64,000 nt of DNA from positions 1-64,000 of the forward strand of contig CAXXSI010000009.1 in NCBI GenBank assembly GCA_963669285.2, given 5' to 3'. The notes beneath the pieces were generated by a model. That model saw nothing but the letters and a program-made list of their open reading frames with translations. It was not told the DNA's origin and did no database searches. Origin of the DNA: JAWKWH01 sp963669285 (GTDB lineage Bacteria > Pseudomonadota > Alphaproteobacteria > Rhizobiales > Rhizobiaceae). Made by a program: the position numbers and the translations under genes. Positions 1 through 8,864 of this stretch are shown here, piece after piece (positions within the stretch are counted from its first letter, which is position 1; each line of letters begins with the position of its first letter).

Positions 1-177
1 CGTATCCAAGACTGGTTTGCCGATCAGAACGAACCCGTTCTCGCGGTCACCCACCTGGGTGTCATGCGGGTCGCGGCTGTCATTGCTGGCGGTTGTGAAA
101 CCAGCGAGGCGCTGGCTCTTGTTCCAGATCCGGATGAAGTCTGGCGATTTGATCAAGCTGGAATGGCTCGGTTTTGA
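1..177 (+). CDS. Possible histidine phosphatase, C-terminal fragment
   Basis: This reading frame is open from the first base to a TGA at 175-177 and gives 58 residues, so the gene begins before the window. The stretch VLAVTHLGVMR resembles the second histidine motif of phosphoglycerate mutase-like (histidine phosphatase) proteins, where a buried strand is followed by T-H-x-G-x-x-R. The rest of the tail, ending WRFDQAGMARF, shows nothing decisive. No active-site RHG motif can be seen because the N-terminus is missing. The gap of about 120 bp to the next gene suggests it is not tightly coupled to the peptide transporter. The family call is an inference from one short motif. Confidence 0.4.
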   Translation, partial: RIQDWFADQNEPVLAVTHLGVMRVAAVIAGGCETSEALALVPDPDEVWRFDQAGMARF

Positions 178-300
178 TGCCACGCGTGTTCGCAACCAAT
201 GATGGCGGGCGGATAGTGAGGCAGAAATTTTGGAAAAATGTCGCTTGCAACGATCTGTGAAAACCGATTTGTTGCGCATATGGGAAGAACCGCAACAGAC

Positions 301-2179
301 ATGTTACGGATCAAGGACCTGCGTGTATCAATCGCAGTCAGCAGTTCCGAGATCGAGGTCGTAAAGGGTGTCAGTTTCAGGGTACCTCGAGGCAAGACCG
401 TGTGCCTGGTGGGCGAATCGGGATCGGGCAAATCGATAATTGCCCAATCGATCATGGGCATATTGCCCAAAGTGGCGCGAATTTCCGGCGGATCGATCGA
501 TTTCGACGACCCGGAAACCGACAACCCGTCGATAGACATCGCTTCGCTCGATCGCAACGGCAAGGAATTGCTGGCTTTGCGCGGTGGACGCATCTCGATC
601 ATTTTCCAGGAACCCATGACATCGCTGTCGCCGGTTCACACGATCGGGAATCAGATTGAGGAAGCTCTTATTCTGCATCGCGACGTTGCCCATCGCGAAG
701 CGCGAGAAATTACCGAAGAGATGTTGCAGCTTGTTGGATTTCCCGATGCCCATCGGGCCTACGACATGTTTCCGATGGAGCTTTCGGGCGGTTTGCGACA
801 ACGCGCCATGATCGCCATGGCATTGATCTGTCATCCGGCATTGTTGATTGCCGATGAACCGACCACAGCGCTTGATGTGACCATTCAGGCGCAGGTGCTG
901 GCGGTTTTGAAGGACCTGCAAAAGAAGATCGGCATGTCGCTGCTGCTGATCACCCACGACTTGGGTGTGGTCGCCAACATGGCAGATGAAGTGGTTGTCA
1001 CATTCTTACCATGGAGAGGTTATGGAGGCCGGTTCGGTGGAGGAGATATTCACCAATCCGCAGCACGAATACTTGAAAGCGCTGCTAGCGGCCGTGCCTC
1101 GTTTGAAAATGGAACCGGGCGAAAAACTCAAGGCTTTAAGAGAAATTGATGAGGAATTGCCTGCATCGATGACCAGGCGTGAAGTGGCGGGTGAGGATGC
1201 GCCACCGCTGATTTCGATTCGAAAACTGACCAAGACCTACGCCTCAAAAAAGAGCGGTGGCCCGCTCGGGGGAGCCGCATCGGAGATTAGGGCTGTCAAC
1301 AATGTCAGTTTCGACATCCGTCGCGGCGAGTGTTTTGGTCTTGTCGGCGAAAGCGGCTGCGGAAAGTCTTCCTTGAGCAAGTTGATCTGCCGGGCGATCA
1401 CGGCAGATCGTGGAACCATGGTGTTCGACAATGGCGACGGGCCTGTTGATGTCCCGTCGCTGCGCGGGCGGAACCTGGAGAAGTTCCGAACCCGTATTCA
1501 GATGGTTTTTCAGGATCCCTTTTCTTCACTCAGTCCGCGCTCGACAATCGCGAATACATTGCGCGAGCCGATGGAGATACACAATCTGGGTGACAAGGTT
1601 TGGCGCAATCAATGGGCTGCGGAACTTCTGCGGATGGTCGGCCTGCCCAAATCAGCCATGAACCGCTATCCGCATTCATTTTCCGGCGGTCAGAGGCAGC
1701 GTATCGGGATTGCCAGGGCTCTGGCGGTGGAGCCGGACCTTCTGGTCTGCGACGAACCGGTTTCGGCGCTTGACGTTTCGGTGCAGGCTCAGATTCTCAA
1801 TTTGCTGACAAAGCTTCGCAAGGAGCTCGGGCTAACGTCGATATTCATCTCGCACAATCTGGCCGTGGTGAACTATGTCGCCGACCGGGTTGCGGTAATG
1901 TATAACGGCCGCATCGTCGAGATCGCGAAACCCTCGGTTCTTTTCGACGACCCGGCACATCCCTATACCTGCAGGTTAATATCCGCGATCCCGACCATCG
2001 AGCTGGATCGCAAGCTCGATTTGGACAGATTGCATACGATGGACGAAAACGAAGAGGACAACTGGGATCCAGAGTTCCGTATTGGCCCGGACAATACTGA
2101 AGCCGAATTGATAGATATTGGTGAGGAGCATTTCGTCCTTTTGGACAAGGCTGCGGCCGGCGCTCGGAGAGCTGCATGA
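301..2179 (+). pseudogene. Fused dipeptide/oligopeptide ABC transporter ATPase, frameshifted
   Basis: This encodes both ATPase domains of a peptide/nickel-type ABC importer in one polypeptide, as in GsiA or YejF. Domain 1 has Walker A GESGSGKS at about residues 38-45, signature LSGGLRQR and a D-E-P Walker B. Domain 2 has Walker A GESGCGKS, signature FSGGQRQR and a D-E-P Walker B. The frame breaks near 1006: domain 1 reads on to a stop at 1149, while the expected continuation (YHGEVMEAG, then the domain 1 tail and all of domain 2) is in the next frame to 2179. Removing one T from the TT at 1006-1007 restores one reading frame. Start 301 is preferred because the family motif begins there; an upstream ATG at 238 is possible. 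The stop overlaps the next gene as ATGA. It is either a real frameshift or a sequence error. Confidence 0.8.
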
Positions 2180-4083
2180 ACCGGCTTGTTAGCTTTTCTG
2201 TGGTTGTGGGCTTCTTGATGGCGATTGCGGTTTCAGCCGTAGGCGCAGCATCATTGATGTCTGAACCACCGATCCTGGCGGAAAAAGTCGCCTCTGGCGA
2301 CCTGCCGCCGATGAGCAGCCGGCTGCCGGCCAAGCCAAAAGTTCTGGATTTCATCGCGACCGAAAAACAAACCGGTCGTTATGGCGGACGCCTGCGCATG
2401 TTGATGGGCAAGGCCAAAGACATCAGGATGATGACCGTCTACTCCTATTCGCGGCTGGTCGGATTCAATGAGGAGCTGGGATTGGAGCCTGATATCCTGG
2501 AGAGTTTTGATGTCCAGGACGGTCGCATATTCACGCTGAAGATAAGGCCGGACCACCGTTGGTCCGACGGTCAGCCATTCACTGCAGAAGATTTCCGTTA
2601 CTGGTGGGAAGATGTCGCAAACAACAAGGAATTGTCAGGCGGCGGACCGCCGCAAGCCATGCTTGTTGACGGCAAACCGCCGAAGTTCGAAATAGTCGAT
2701 GAACTGACGGTACGCTTCGAATGGGGTGCGCCAAATCCGCTGTTTCCGCTGTCGTTGTGTGGATCGCGACCGCTCTATATCTACATGCCGGCACACTATC
2801 TCAAACAGTTTCATACCCGCTACGCCGATCCGGAGCACCTGCAAGAGCAGGCCGAAGAGCATCAAGCACGCAATTGGGCGGCCTATCATACCCGTCTGGC
2901 GCGGCAGTACCGGCCGGAAAATCCTGATCTGCCGACACTGGATGCTTGGCGAAATACCACTCCCGGACCCTCTAAACGCTTCGTATTCGAACGAAATCCA
3001 TACTACCACCGAACTGATCCGGAAGGCCGCCAATTGCCTTATATCGACCAGGTCGTGCTCGATATGGGTTCCACAGATATCGTACCTGCCAAAGCGGGTG
3101 CCGGTGAAAGCGATCTGCAAGCGCGCTACATTCGCTTTGACAATTACACGTTCCTGAAACAGGCGGAAAAGCAACAGGATTTTAAAGTCCATCTTTGGAA
3201 AAACGGCGTCAGTTCGCAGATCGCGCTCTATCCAAACCTCAATGTTGACGATCCGATCTGGCGGGAGATCGTCCAGAATGCCGATTTCCGTCGGGCGCTT
3301 TCAATCGGCATTGACCGCAACGAAATCAACCAGCAGCTTTATTTTGGCCTGGCCAAACCGGGCGGCAATACGACGCTCCCAGTGTCCAAACTTTACGACA
3401 GGAACAGGGATTCGGTTTGGACCCAATACGATCCAGAGAAATCCAACCAGTTGCTTGACGGGATCGGTCTGGACAAGCGGGACAAGGATGGCATTCGGCT
3501 GTTGCCCGATGGCCGCCGTGCGGAGATTATTGTCGAAAGCGCCGGCGAGAGTACCGAAGAAACCGACGCATTGGAGTTAATCGGATATCATCTCGCCGAC
3601 GTCGGCATAAAGCTCCATACTCGGGCATTGCAGCGTGACATTTTGCGAAGGCGGTTTTTAACCGGACAGACGCTGATGACGATCTCATTCGGTTTGAATG
3701 TCGGTCTTGCAAGCCCGGATATGAATCCGGAGGAATTGGCGCCGGTCTCCGCTGCGCAAGCGAACTGGCCGGTGTGGGGCCAGCATGTTGAAACTGGCGG
3801 CAAGGCCGGCGTGGCGCCAGACCTGCCGGAAGCGCGGCGAATGCTGGAACTGTATTTGGAATGGCGTAGCTCGCGTAACGAAAAAGACCGGCGCGCCATC
3901 TGGAAGGAGATGCTCGGACTTTATGCTGACCAGGTCTTCTCCATCGGTATCGCCGGCGAGACAATTCAACCGGTCGTTATCAATCGCAAACTGCGAAACA
4001 TACCGGACATTGGTCTCTATTCATGGGCGCCAACGGCTTATTTCGGCGTCTATAAACCGGACACTTTCTGGCTCGAGGAATAG
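2176..4083 (+). CDS. Peptide ABC transporter substrate-binding protein (SBP family 5)
   Basis: This is the periplasmic binding protein of the peptide-type importer, 635 residues, large for family 5. The N-terminus is a Sec-type signal peptide: Asn-Arg, then a hydrophobic run ending VSAVGAA. Family features include DHRWSDGQPFTAEDFRYWWED, the usual conserved block after the first lobe strands, and RALSIGIDRNEINQ in the second lobe. The start overlaps the ATPase stop as ATGA, so translation is coupled. The gene ends in GAGGAA-TAG, and that GAGGA seems to have served as the Shine-Dalgarno for the following permease before the element at 4089-4395 inserted. Substrate (oligopeptide, opine or sugar derivative) cannot be told from sequence. 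Confidence 0.88.
   Translation: MNRLVSFSVVVGFLMAIAVSAVGAASLMSEPPILAEKVASGDLPPMSSRLPAKPKVLDFIATEKQTGRYGGRLRMLMGKAKDIRMMTVYSYSRLVGFNEELGLEPDILESFDVQDGRIFTLKIRPDHRWSDGQPFTAEDFRYWWEDVANNKELSGGGPPQAMLVDGKPPKFEIVDELTVRFEWGAPNPLFPLSLCGSRPLYIYMPAHYLKQFHTRYADPEHLQEQAEEHQARNWAAYHTRLARQYRPENPDLPTLDAWRNTTPGPSKRFVFERNPYYHRTDPEGRQLPYIDQVVLDMGSTDIVPAKAGAGESDLQARYIRFDNYTFLKQAEKQQDFKVHLWKNGVSSQIALYPNLNVDDPIWREIVQNADFRRALSIGIDRNEINQQLYFGLAKPGGNTTLPVSKLYDRNRDSVWTQYDPEKSNQLLDGIGLDKRDKDGIRLLPDGRRAEIIVESAGESTEETDALELIGYHLADVGIKLHTRALQRDILRRRFLTGQTLMTISFGLNVGLASPDMNPEELAPVSAAQANWPVWGQHVETGGKAGVAPDLPEARRMLELYLEWRSSRNEKDRRAIWKEMLGLYADQVFSIGIAGETIQPVVINRKLRNIPDIGLYSWAPTAYFGVYKPDTFWLEE
4075..4079 (+). promoter_or_regulatory. 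Orphaned Shine-Dalgarno (GAGGA) of the first peptide permease
   Basis: GAGGA lies in the last codons of the binding-protein gene. If the inserted element and one copy of its TA target are removed, this site falls 9 nt before the permease GTG now at 4398, a normal distance. With the element present it is over 300 bp away. The reconstruction is inference from the sequence. Confidence 0.55.
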
Positions 4084-4088
4084 ACTTA

Positions 4089-4395
4089 GAGCGTGTCCGG
4101 CTTAACTGGGAGCGGTTTGATGGCAAGCATTTTTCACATCAGCAAGGAGAATACCGCAGCGCGATGTTGCCATCGTGCGAGGATTTCGACGGTGCTGATG
4201 GGGAAAAGACTGCCACGCCGGATGCACTTGAAGCGTTTGAACTGTATGGATGAACCGCAATCGTTTGAGCTTGGCTTTTTGCGCCCTGGTCTTCGTCGCG
4301 CGGGTCTAACGGTGTTCGCACCGCGTCGCCCCACGCTCCTTGCCGGAACACAAAACCCCTGCGTTCAAACGATTCCATTTAAACCGGATACGCTC
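4089..4395. mobile_element. MITE-like element with terminal inverted repeats and TA target duplication
   Basis: A 307-bp non-coding stretch is bounded by imperfect inverted repeats of about 30-40 bp. The left end reads GAGCGTGTCCGGCTTAACTG, and the reverse complement of the right end reads GAGCGTATCCGGTTTAAATG; similarity continues inward through a shared GTTTGA motif. A TA dinucleotide flanks both ends (4087-4088 and 4396-4397), as expected for elements mobilised by IS630/mariner-type transposases. Short open frames inside show no recognisable domain. The element sits exactly between a gene's stop codon and the next gene's start codon. It resembles the short intergenic mosaic or MITE repeats known in rhizobial genomes; a specific family assignment needs a database match. 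Confidence 0.7.
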
Positions 4396-4397
4396 TA

Positions 4398-5396
4398 GTG
4401 CTGCGGTACATCTCGCTGAGATTTTTGGCCATGATCCCGACGCTGGTAATCGCCAGCATGCTGATCTTTGCCATTATTGAATTACCGCCGGGTGACTATT
4501 TTGAGAGCTATGTCGCTGAATTGCAGGCGTCGGGCGAAACCGTCGACCAGGCAAAGATTGAGTTTCTACGGCAAGAGTACGGTTTCGACAAACCGATCTG
4601 GCAGCGGTATTTCGGCTGGGTCGGAGGGATGTTTTTCGGCGACTTCGGCTATTCGTTTGAGTATGAGCGACCGGTTTCCGAACTGATCGGCAATCGACTC
4701 TTCCTGACGATACTGCTTTCATTCGCCACCATCATATTCACTTGGCTGATTGCCTTTCCCATCGGTATCTATTCGGCGACGCATCAGTATAGCTGGGGCG
4801 ACTACGGATTCACCTTCGTTGGAATGCTTGGTATCGCAGTGCCGAATTTCCTGCTGGCGCTGGTGATGATGTACTTCGCCAATGTGTGGTTCGGTGTGTC
4901 GATCGGCGGGTTGATGGATCCCGAATATATCGACAAGCCAATGACGCTGGCCAAACTCGCCTCCATCCTTGAACACATGATCATTCCGGTCATCGTTATC
5001 GGAACTTCGGGAACGGCCGCAATGATGCGGCGGATCCGCGCCAATCTGATGGATGAGTTGCAGAAACAGTACGTTGTAACCGCTCGTGCCAAAGGTGTCG
5101 GACCGCTGAAAACGGTCTTGAAGTATCCATTCCGCATGTCGCTCAACTTCTTCATTGCCGACATCGGCAACATCTTGCCCGCCGTCGTCTCGGGTGCCGA
5201 AGTCGTGGCAATCGTGTTGTCACTGGAAACCACGGGGCCATTGCTGATCTCGGCTTTACAAAGCCAAGACATGTACCTGGCCGGCTCTTTCCTGATGTTC
5301 CTGGCCATCCTGACGGTGATCGGTGTCCTCATATCGGACATCGCGCTCGCCTTTCTCGACCCGCGGATCAGACTGCAGGGGAGGGAGAGTAAATGA
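4398..5396 (+). CDS. Peptide ABC transporter permease (DppB-type)
   Basis: First inner-membrane permease of the peptide importer, 332 residues with about six membrane segments. It opens with the typical DppB-type sequence LRYISLRFLAMIPTL, has the periplasmic loop with EYGFDKPIWQRYFGW, and carries the binding-protein-dependent transport motif near VVTARAKGVGP (EAA loop). The start is GTG directly against the right end of the inserted element, with no ribosome-binding site in front of it; the next in-frame ATG is at 4431, also without a clear Shine-Dalgarno. The protein itself looks intact. The stop overlaps the next gene as ATGA. Expression after the insertion is doubtful. Confidence 0.85.
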   Translation: MLRYISLRFLAMIPTLVIASMLIFAIIELPPGDYFESYVAELQASGETVDQAKIEFLRQEYGFDKPIWQRYFGWVGGMFFGDFGYSFEYERPVSELIGNRLFLTILLSFATIIFTWLIAFPIGIYSATHQYSWGDYGFTFVGMLGIAVPNFLLALVMMYFANVWFGVSIGGLMDPEYIDKPMTLAKLASILEHMIIPVIVIGTSGTAAMMRRIRANLMDELQKQYVVTARAKGVGPLKTVLKYPFRMSLNFFIADIGNILPAVVSGAEVVAIVLSLETTGPLLISALQSQDMYLAGSFLMFLAILTVIGVLISDIALAFLDPRIRLQGRESK

Positions 5397-6571
5397 GCTC
5401 CTCACCGCTGCCCGGAAACGGAAAACCGATTGACCATTTCGTCTCGACTGCCGAATTCAATCCCAGTACCGCTGAAAATCTGACGCCCGAACTGGAGGCT
5501 TACTACCGCGCGTCCCAGAAAAAACTGATGTGGTGGAAATTCAAGAACCACCGGTTGGCGTACTGGTCTGGTGTGTCGCTGGTCATTTTCTATATCGTCA
5601 TCGCACTTGCCGAGTTCATCGCACCCTATGACCTGGCGCACCGGCATCCAGATTACATCTATGCACCGCCGCAGGGGATTTCGATCGTGCATGATGGTTC
5701 GCTGGCGATGCCGTTTGTCTATGGCCGAACGCAGCAACTCGACATGGAAATTCTCAAACGGGAATACCCAATCGACACATCAAAGCGGTATCAAATCCAA
5801 TTGTTCTGCAAGGGCGACCCCTACCAGTTCTGGGGGCTCTTCAATGCGGACAGGCATCTGTTCTGTGCCGAAGGCGACGGCAAGATCTTCCTGTTTGGCA
5901 CTGACCGGCTCGGGCGCGACATGTTCTCGCGCATCATCTATGGGGCGAGAATATCGCTAACGATCGGCTTGATTGGCATTGCTGTCAGCTTCGTTCTGGG
6001 TATCACGATCGGCGGCCTGGCCGGCTACTATGGCGGTTGGGTCGATATGATCGTTCAGCGCATCATCGAGGTGCTTCAATCCATTCCAAGCATACCGCTG
6101 TGGTTGGCGTTGGCGGCAATTCTGCCGGTCACATGGAGCCCGATCCTGATCTATTTCGGTATAACGATAATCCTGGGATTGCTCGATTGGACCGGATTGG
6201 CCCGCGCGGTACGATCGAAGCTTTTTTCGCTTCGAGAGGAGGATTACGTGTTGGCGGCGCAGCTTGTCGGTGCCCGACCGAGGAGGATCATAGCGCGCCA
6301 TTTGATCCCCGGCTTCATGAGCCACCTGATTGCATCTGCAACGATCACGATTCCGACGATGATCCTCGGAGAGACCTCGCTCAGCTTCCTTGGTTTGGGA
6401 TTGCGTCCGCCCGTGACAAGCTGGGGCGTGTTGCTCAAGGAGGCTCAGACAATCAACGTCGTTGTCCTATATCCGTGGTTGCTGCTCCCGGTTGCTCCGG
6501 TGATCATCGTCATTCTCGCGTTCAACTTCCTTGGTGACGGCCTGCGTGACGCAGCCGATCCCTATCACTGA
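5393..6571 (+). CDS. Peptide ABC transporter permease (DppC-type)
   Basis: Second permease of the peptide importer, 392 residues. It has a long hydrophilic N-terminal part of about 50 residues, then the first membrane helix, then a periplasmic insertion of about 90 residues before the conserved FGTDRLGRDMFSRIIYGAR block that marks DppC/OppC proteins. Five further helices follow, with the EAA loop around AAQLVGARPRRIIARHLIP. The insertion makes it longer than the usual 280-300 residues, a size seen in a subgroup of rhizobial peptide/opine permeases. It is coupled to the preceding gene by a 4-bp overlap and is the last gene of the operon; a convergent gene ends 14 bp downstream. Confidence 0.88.
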   Translation: MSSSPLPGNGKPIDHFVSTAEFNPSTAENLTPELEAYYRASQKKLMWWKFKNHRLAYWSGVSLVIFYIVIALAEFIAPYDLAHRHPDYIYAPPQGISIVHDGSLAMPFVYGRTQQLDMEILKREYPIDTSKRYQIQLFCKGDPYQFWGLFNADRHLFCAEGDGKIFLFGTDRLGRDMFSRIIYGARISLTIGLIGIAVSFVLGITIGGLAGYYGGWVDMIVQRIIEVLQSIPSIPLWLALAAILPVTWSPILIYFGITIILGLLDWTGLARAVRSKLFSLREEDYVLAAQLVGARPRRIIARHLIPGFMSHLIASATITIPTMILGETSLSFLGLGLRPPVTSWGVLLKEAQTINVVVLYPWLLLPVAPVIIVILAFNFLGDGLRDAADPYH

Positions 6572-6585
6572 TCACCTGTATTCTT

Positions 6586-7713
6586 TCAGCTATCAATCAA
6601 CGGAAGCAGAGCGTCGCGGAAAGTACGAACCGCTTGGGCGATATCGTGGGTTTGCCTAACATACGATCGCGCCGATTCCCCCATCTTCTTCCTGATATCC
6701 GGGCTTATCAGAAGCTTCCGAAGCGCATCGCCATAGGATGCTAGATCACCTTCCGGGCTAAGCAGCCCTGTTTTGCGGTGCTGAACGACGAGGGGAACAC
6801 CCAGAGAATTGAATGCGACAACGGGCAATCCCTGCGATTGCGCTTCGAGGAAAACCAAACCGATCGCCTCACGCATCCCCGGCCAGGCCAGAATATCGCC
6901 GCGTCTGAACCAGGCGAGCACCTCGGCGCGGCTGATCGCTCCCGTCCAGTGGATGCGATCCATTTGTGCCCAATCAAAAGCTTTTTCGATCTGTGAACGC
7001 GAAGGTCCGTCGCCGATTATGACGAGGTTCCAGGCAGTGTCGGCAATTCGACCCAGCGAATTTGCAAGTGCGAGGTACGACTCTGTCTTGAAACCGGGGC
7101 GCATCATTCCCGGCGCGACAAGCAATGGTGCATTGTCGTGAAATGGTGGTTCGGCGATGTCTGATCGCAGTGCATCGAGTTCGGCGGTATCCACGAACGG
7201 CGCCAAAGGATGGATGGACCGCCTGTCGGTCATGAAACTCTCAAGATAGGCGAGATCGGATTGTTTGAGGCAGAAATTGATCGCCGCTGATCGCGTCGCC
7301 GACTGCACCTGTCGGCGGGCTTCGGTCCAGTCGCTGTCAGCTCCTTGCCCGGTGCGGCACGTCTCGGCGGTGACATAGGGAATTGAGAAGGCTTCGGCCA
7401 TTGCCGGACCGAGCCAGTCGGGCGCCTTGCAATAGGGGTGATAGGTCAGCCAGATGCTCGGCCTTTCGTCGGCCTTCCTTTCGCACCAGTCGTGCTTCAG
7501 CCGCTCCAACTCGGCGATAGCCCCGCTTTTGCGCTGATCGAACAACTCGGGCGAAGGACGCTTCTGATAAGCGATGTAGCGTGAAGCGATCTCGACTTCA
7601 AAACCAGCAAGTTCCAAGGTTCGGACCATCAATCGAGCAATTTCGCGGTCCCCGGATGCGATGGGATGATCGGGCGGTTTGATCGGCGCATAGAAGGCTA
7701 CCCGCGGTTTCAT
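6586..7713 (-). CDS. Glycosyltransferase, GT4-like
   Basis: A 375-residue cytoplasmic glycosyltransferase with a GT-B fold. The C-terminal half shows the GT4 pattern: VIIGDGPSRSQIEKA, then IHWTGAISRAEVLAWFRRGDI and the sugar-nucleotide-binding E-x7-E region REAIGLVFLEAQSQGLPVVA. The N-terminus has the first-strand sequence RVAFYAPIKPPDHPIASGDRE. The donor and acceptor are unknown. It is the last of four minus-strand genes; its start overlaps the stop of the gene before it by 4 bp, so the four are probably translated together. No signal peptide or membrane helix is visible. Confidence 0.8.
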   Translation of the reverse strand: MKPRVAFYAPIKPPDHPIASGDREIARLMVRTLELAGFEVEIASRYIAYQKRPSPELFDQRKSGAIAELERLKHDWCERKADERPSIWLTYHPYCKAPDWLGPAMAEAFSIPYVTAETCRTGQGADSDWTEARRQVQSATRSAAINFCLKQSDLAYLESFMTDRRSIHPLAPFVDTAELDALRSDIAEPPFHDNAPLLVAPGMMRPGFKTESYLALANSLGRIADTAWNLVIIGDGPSRSQIEKAFDWAQMDRIHWTGAISRAEVLAWFRRGDILAWPGMREAIGLVFLEAQSQGLPVVAFNSLGVPLVVQHRKTGLLSPEGDLASYGDALRKLLISPDIRKKMGESARSYVRQTHDIAQAVRTFRDALLPLIDS

Positions 7714-8864
7714 CTGCGGTCCGCCAGGATTTCGGTGACCATGCGGGCCATTGTCTCGGCACCCGACAGGTCGAGGCGCATTCGATCTCTTTTTTTATTC
7801 GCCATTGCTTCATCGATCGCGCTGGCGACATGTTCCGGTGTTTGCAGTTCCGGATCAAGCCGAACCGCCAGTCCCTTTTGATGCATGATTTCAGCGCGGC
7901 GGATCTGTTCGGTCTCGGTACCGTTGGATAGTGGCACCACAACTGCCCGGCAGCCGGATGAGAAAATATCCGCCGCGGTATTGTAACCGCAGCGCGATAC
8001 GGAAAGTCGTGCGCCGGCAAGCGTCTTGCACAAATCCGGCAAAAAACGCCTCAATGCGATCTCGCTGCCAACCATGGATTCCAGTTGCCGGTAGTCGTCT
8101 GCGGCAAAGTTTATTCCGGTTACAATGCACCAGCGGGAATCCGCCAGGCAGGATATCGGTTTTGCCTTGATAGCGGCAAACAGCAGATCACGACCGAGAG
8201 CGCCGCCACCAACGCTGACGACAACATCGAACTCCCCTCGCGCACCTGTTCTCTCTGGTGCGGGGGGTGCGACGATGCCGGTGTAGCGGACCATTTGGGC
8301 GATTTCGTCGAACAGGGGAAACGTCGCCGCGAGACTGACCATATTCGGATCGCCGTGGACAAGGACATGGCCGAAATGGGTTTTAAGCGTTGCAACGGTT
8401 TCCAGGTCACGGCCAGGTTTGCGGTTCTCCTGCAAAATATCGCGAACGGATGCGATAATGACCGGTGGCAGTTTTCGGTTCTTTGCCGCCTGTAAAAGCG
8501 GATCAAGCTCAAACCGCATCTGCCGCCGGCCGAACGGAAACGCCTCGGTGATGATGGCATCGTGACCGCCGGTTTCGAAGAGATCCAGCAGCAAATCGCG
8601 TCGATGCGACTTGTAAGCTTCCGTAACGACGTTACCGCTTGCATCTTCCAGCGCATTGAAGGTTTCGGTTCCGGCGCGCAGCGGCGGCAGGAAATGGACC
8701 TTCGCGCCACCGGGATCAAAATTGGGCACCGGCTCACCACCATAGACGAGGTCGACATGATGGCCTGCCGCGGTCAGAGCTCGGACGATGCGCATTGCCC
8801 GGAATACGTGACCGACACCCATGAGATGTTGCACATAAAACAGGATGCGGGTAGACATGTTCAA
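7710..8864 (-). CDS. Glycosyltransferase, MurG/GT28-like
   Basis: A 384-residue GT-B protein whose N-terminus, HLMGVGHVFRAMRIVRAL, has the G-x-G-H-x-x-R pattern of MurG-like UDP-sugar transferases. The C-terminal lobe has VVVSVGGGALGRDLL and the acceptor/donor cleft sequence SRCGYNTAADIFSSGCRAVVVPL, like the GT28 C-terminal domain. The start may be either of two closely spaced methionines (8864 or 8858). It overlaps its upstream neighbour by 4 bp (8861-8864) and its downstream neighbour by 4 bp. Function is probably transfer of a sugar onto a lipid or glycan intermediate in the cytoplasm; the precise reaction is not known. Confidence 0.78.
   Translation of the reverse strand: MNMSTRILFYVQHLMGVGHVFRAMRIVRALTAAGHHVDLVYGGEPVPNFDPGGAKVHFLPPLRAGTETFNALEDASGNVVTEAYKSHRRDLLLDLFETGGHDAIITEAFPFGRRQMRFELDPLLQAAKNRKLPPVIIASVRDILQENRKPGRDLETVATLKTHFGHVLVHGDPNMVSLAATFPLFDEIAQMVRYTGIVAPPAPERTGARGEFDVVVSVGGGALGRDLLFAAIKAKPISCLADSRWCIVTGINFAADDYRQLESMVGSEIALRRFLPDLCKTLAGARLSVSRCGYNTAADIFSSGCRAVVVPLSNGTETEQIRRAEIMHQKGLAVRLDPELQTPEHVASAIDEAMANKKRDRMRLDLSGAETMARMVTEILADRR

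Noticed and set aside
1000..1010. Programmed ribosomal frameshift in the fused ATPase
   Set aside because: There is no slippery heptamer, stimulatory hairpin or upstream Shine-Dalgarno at the junction, and fused ATPases of this family do not use frameshifting.
4093..4398. Coding frames inside the inserted element
   Set aside because: They overlap each other in several frames, lack ribosome-binding sites and end in the inverted repeats; the structure is explained by a non-coding element.
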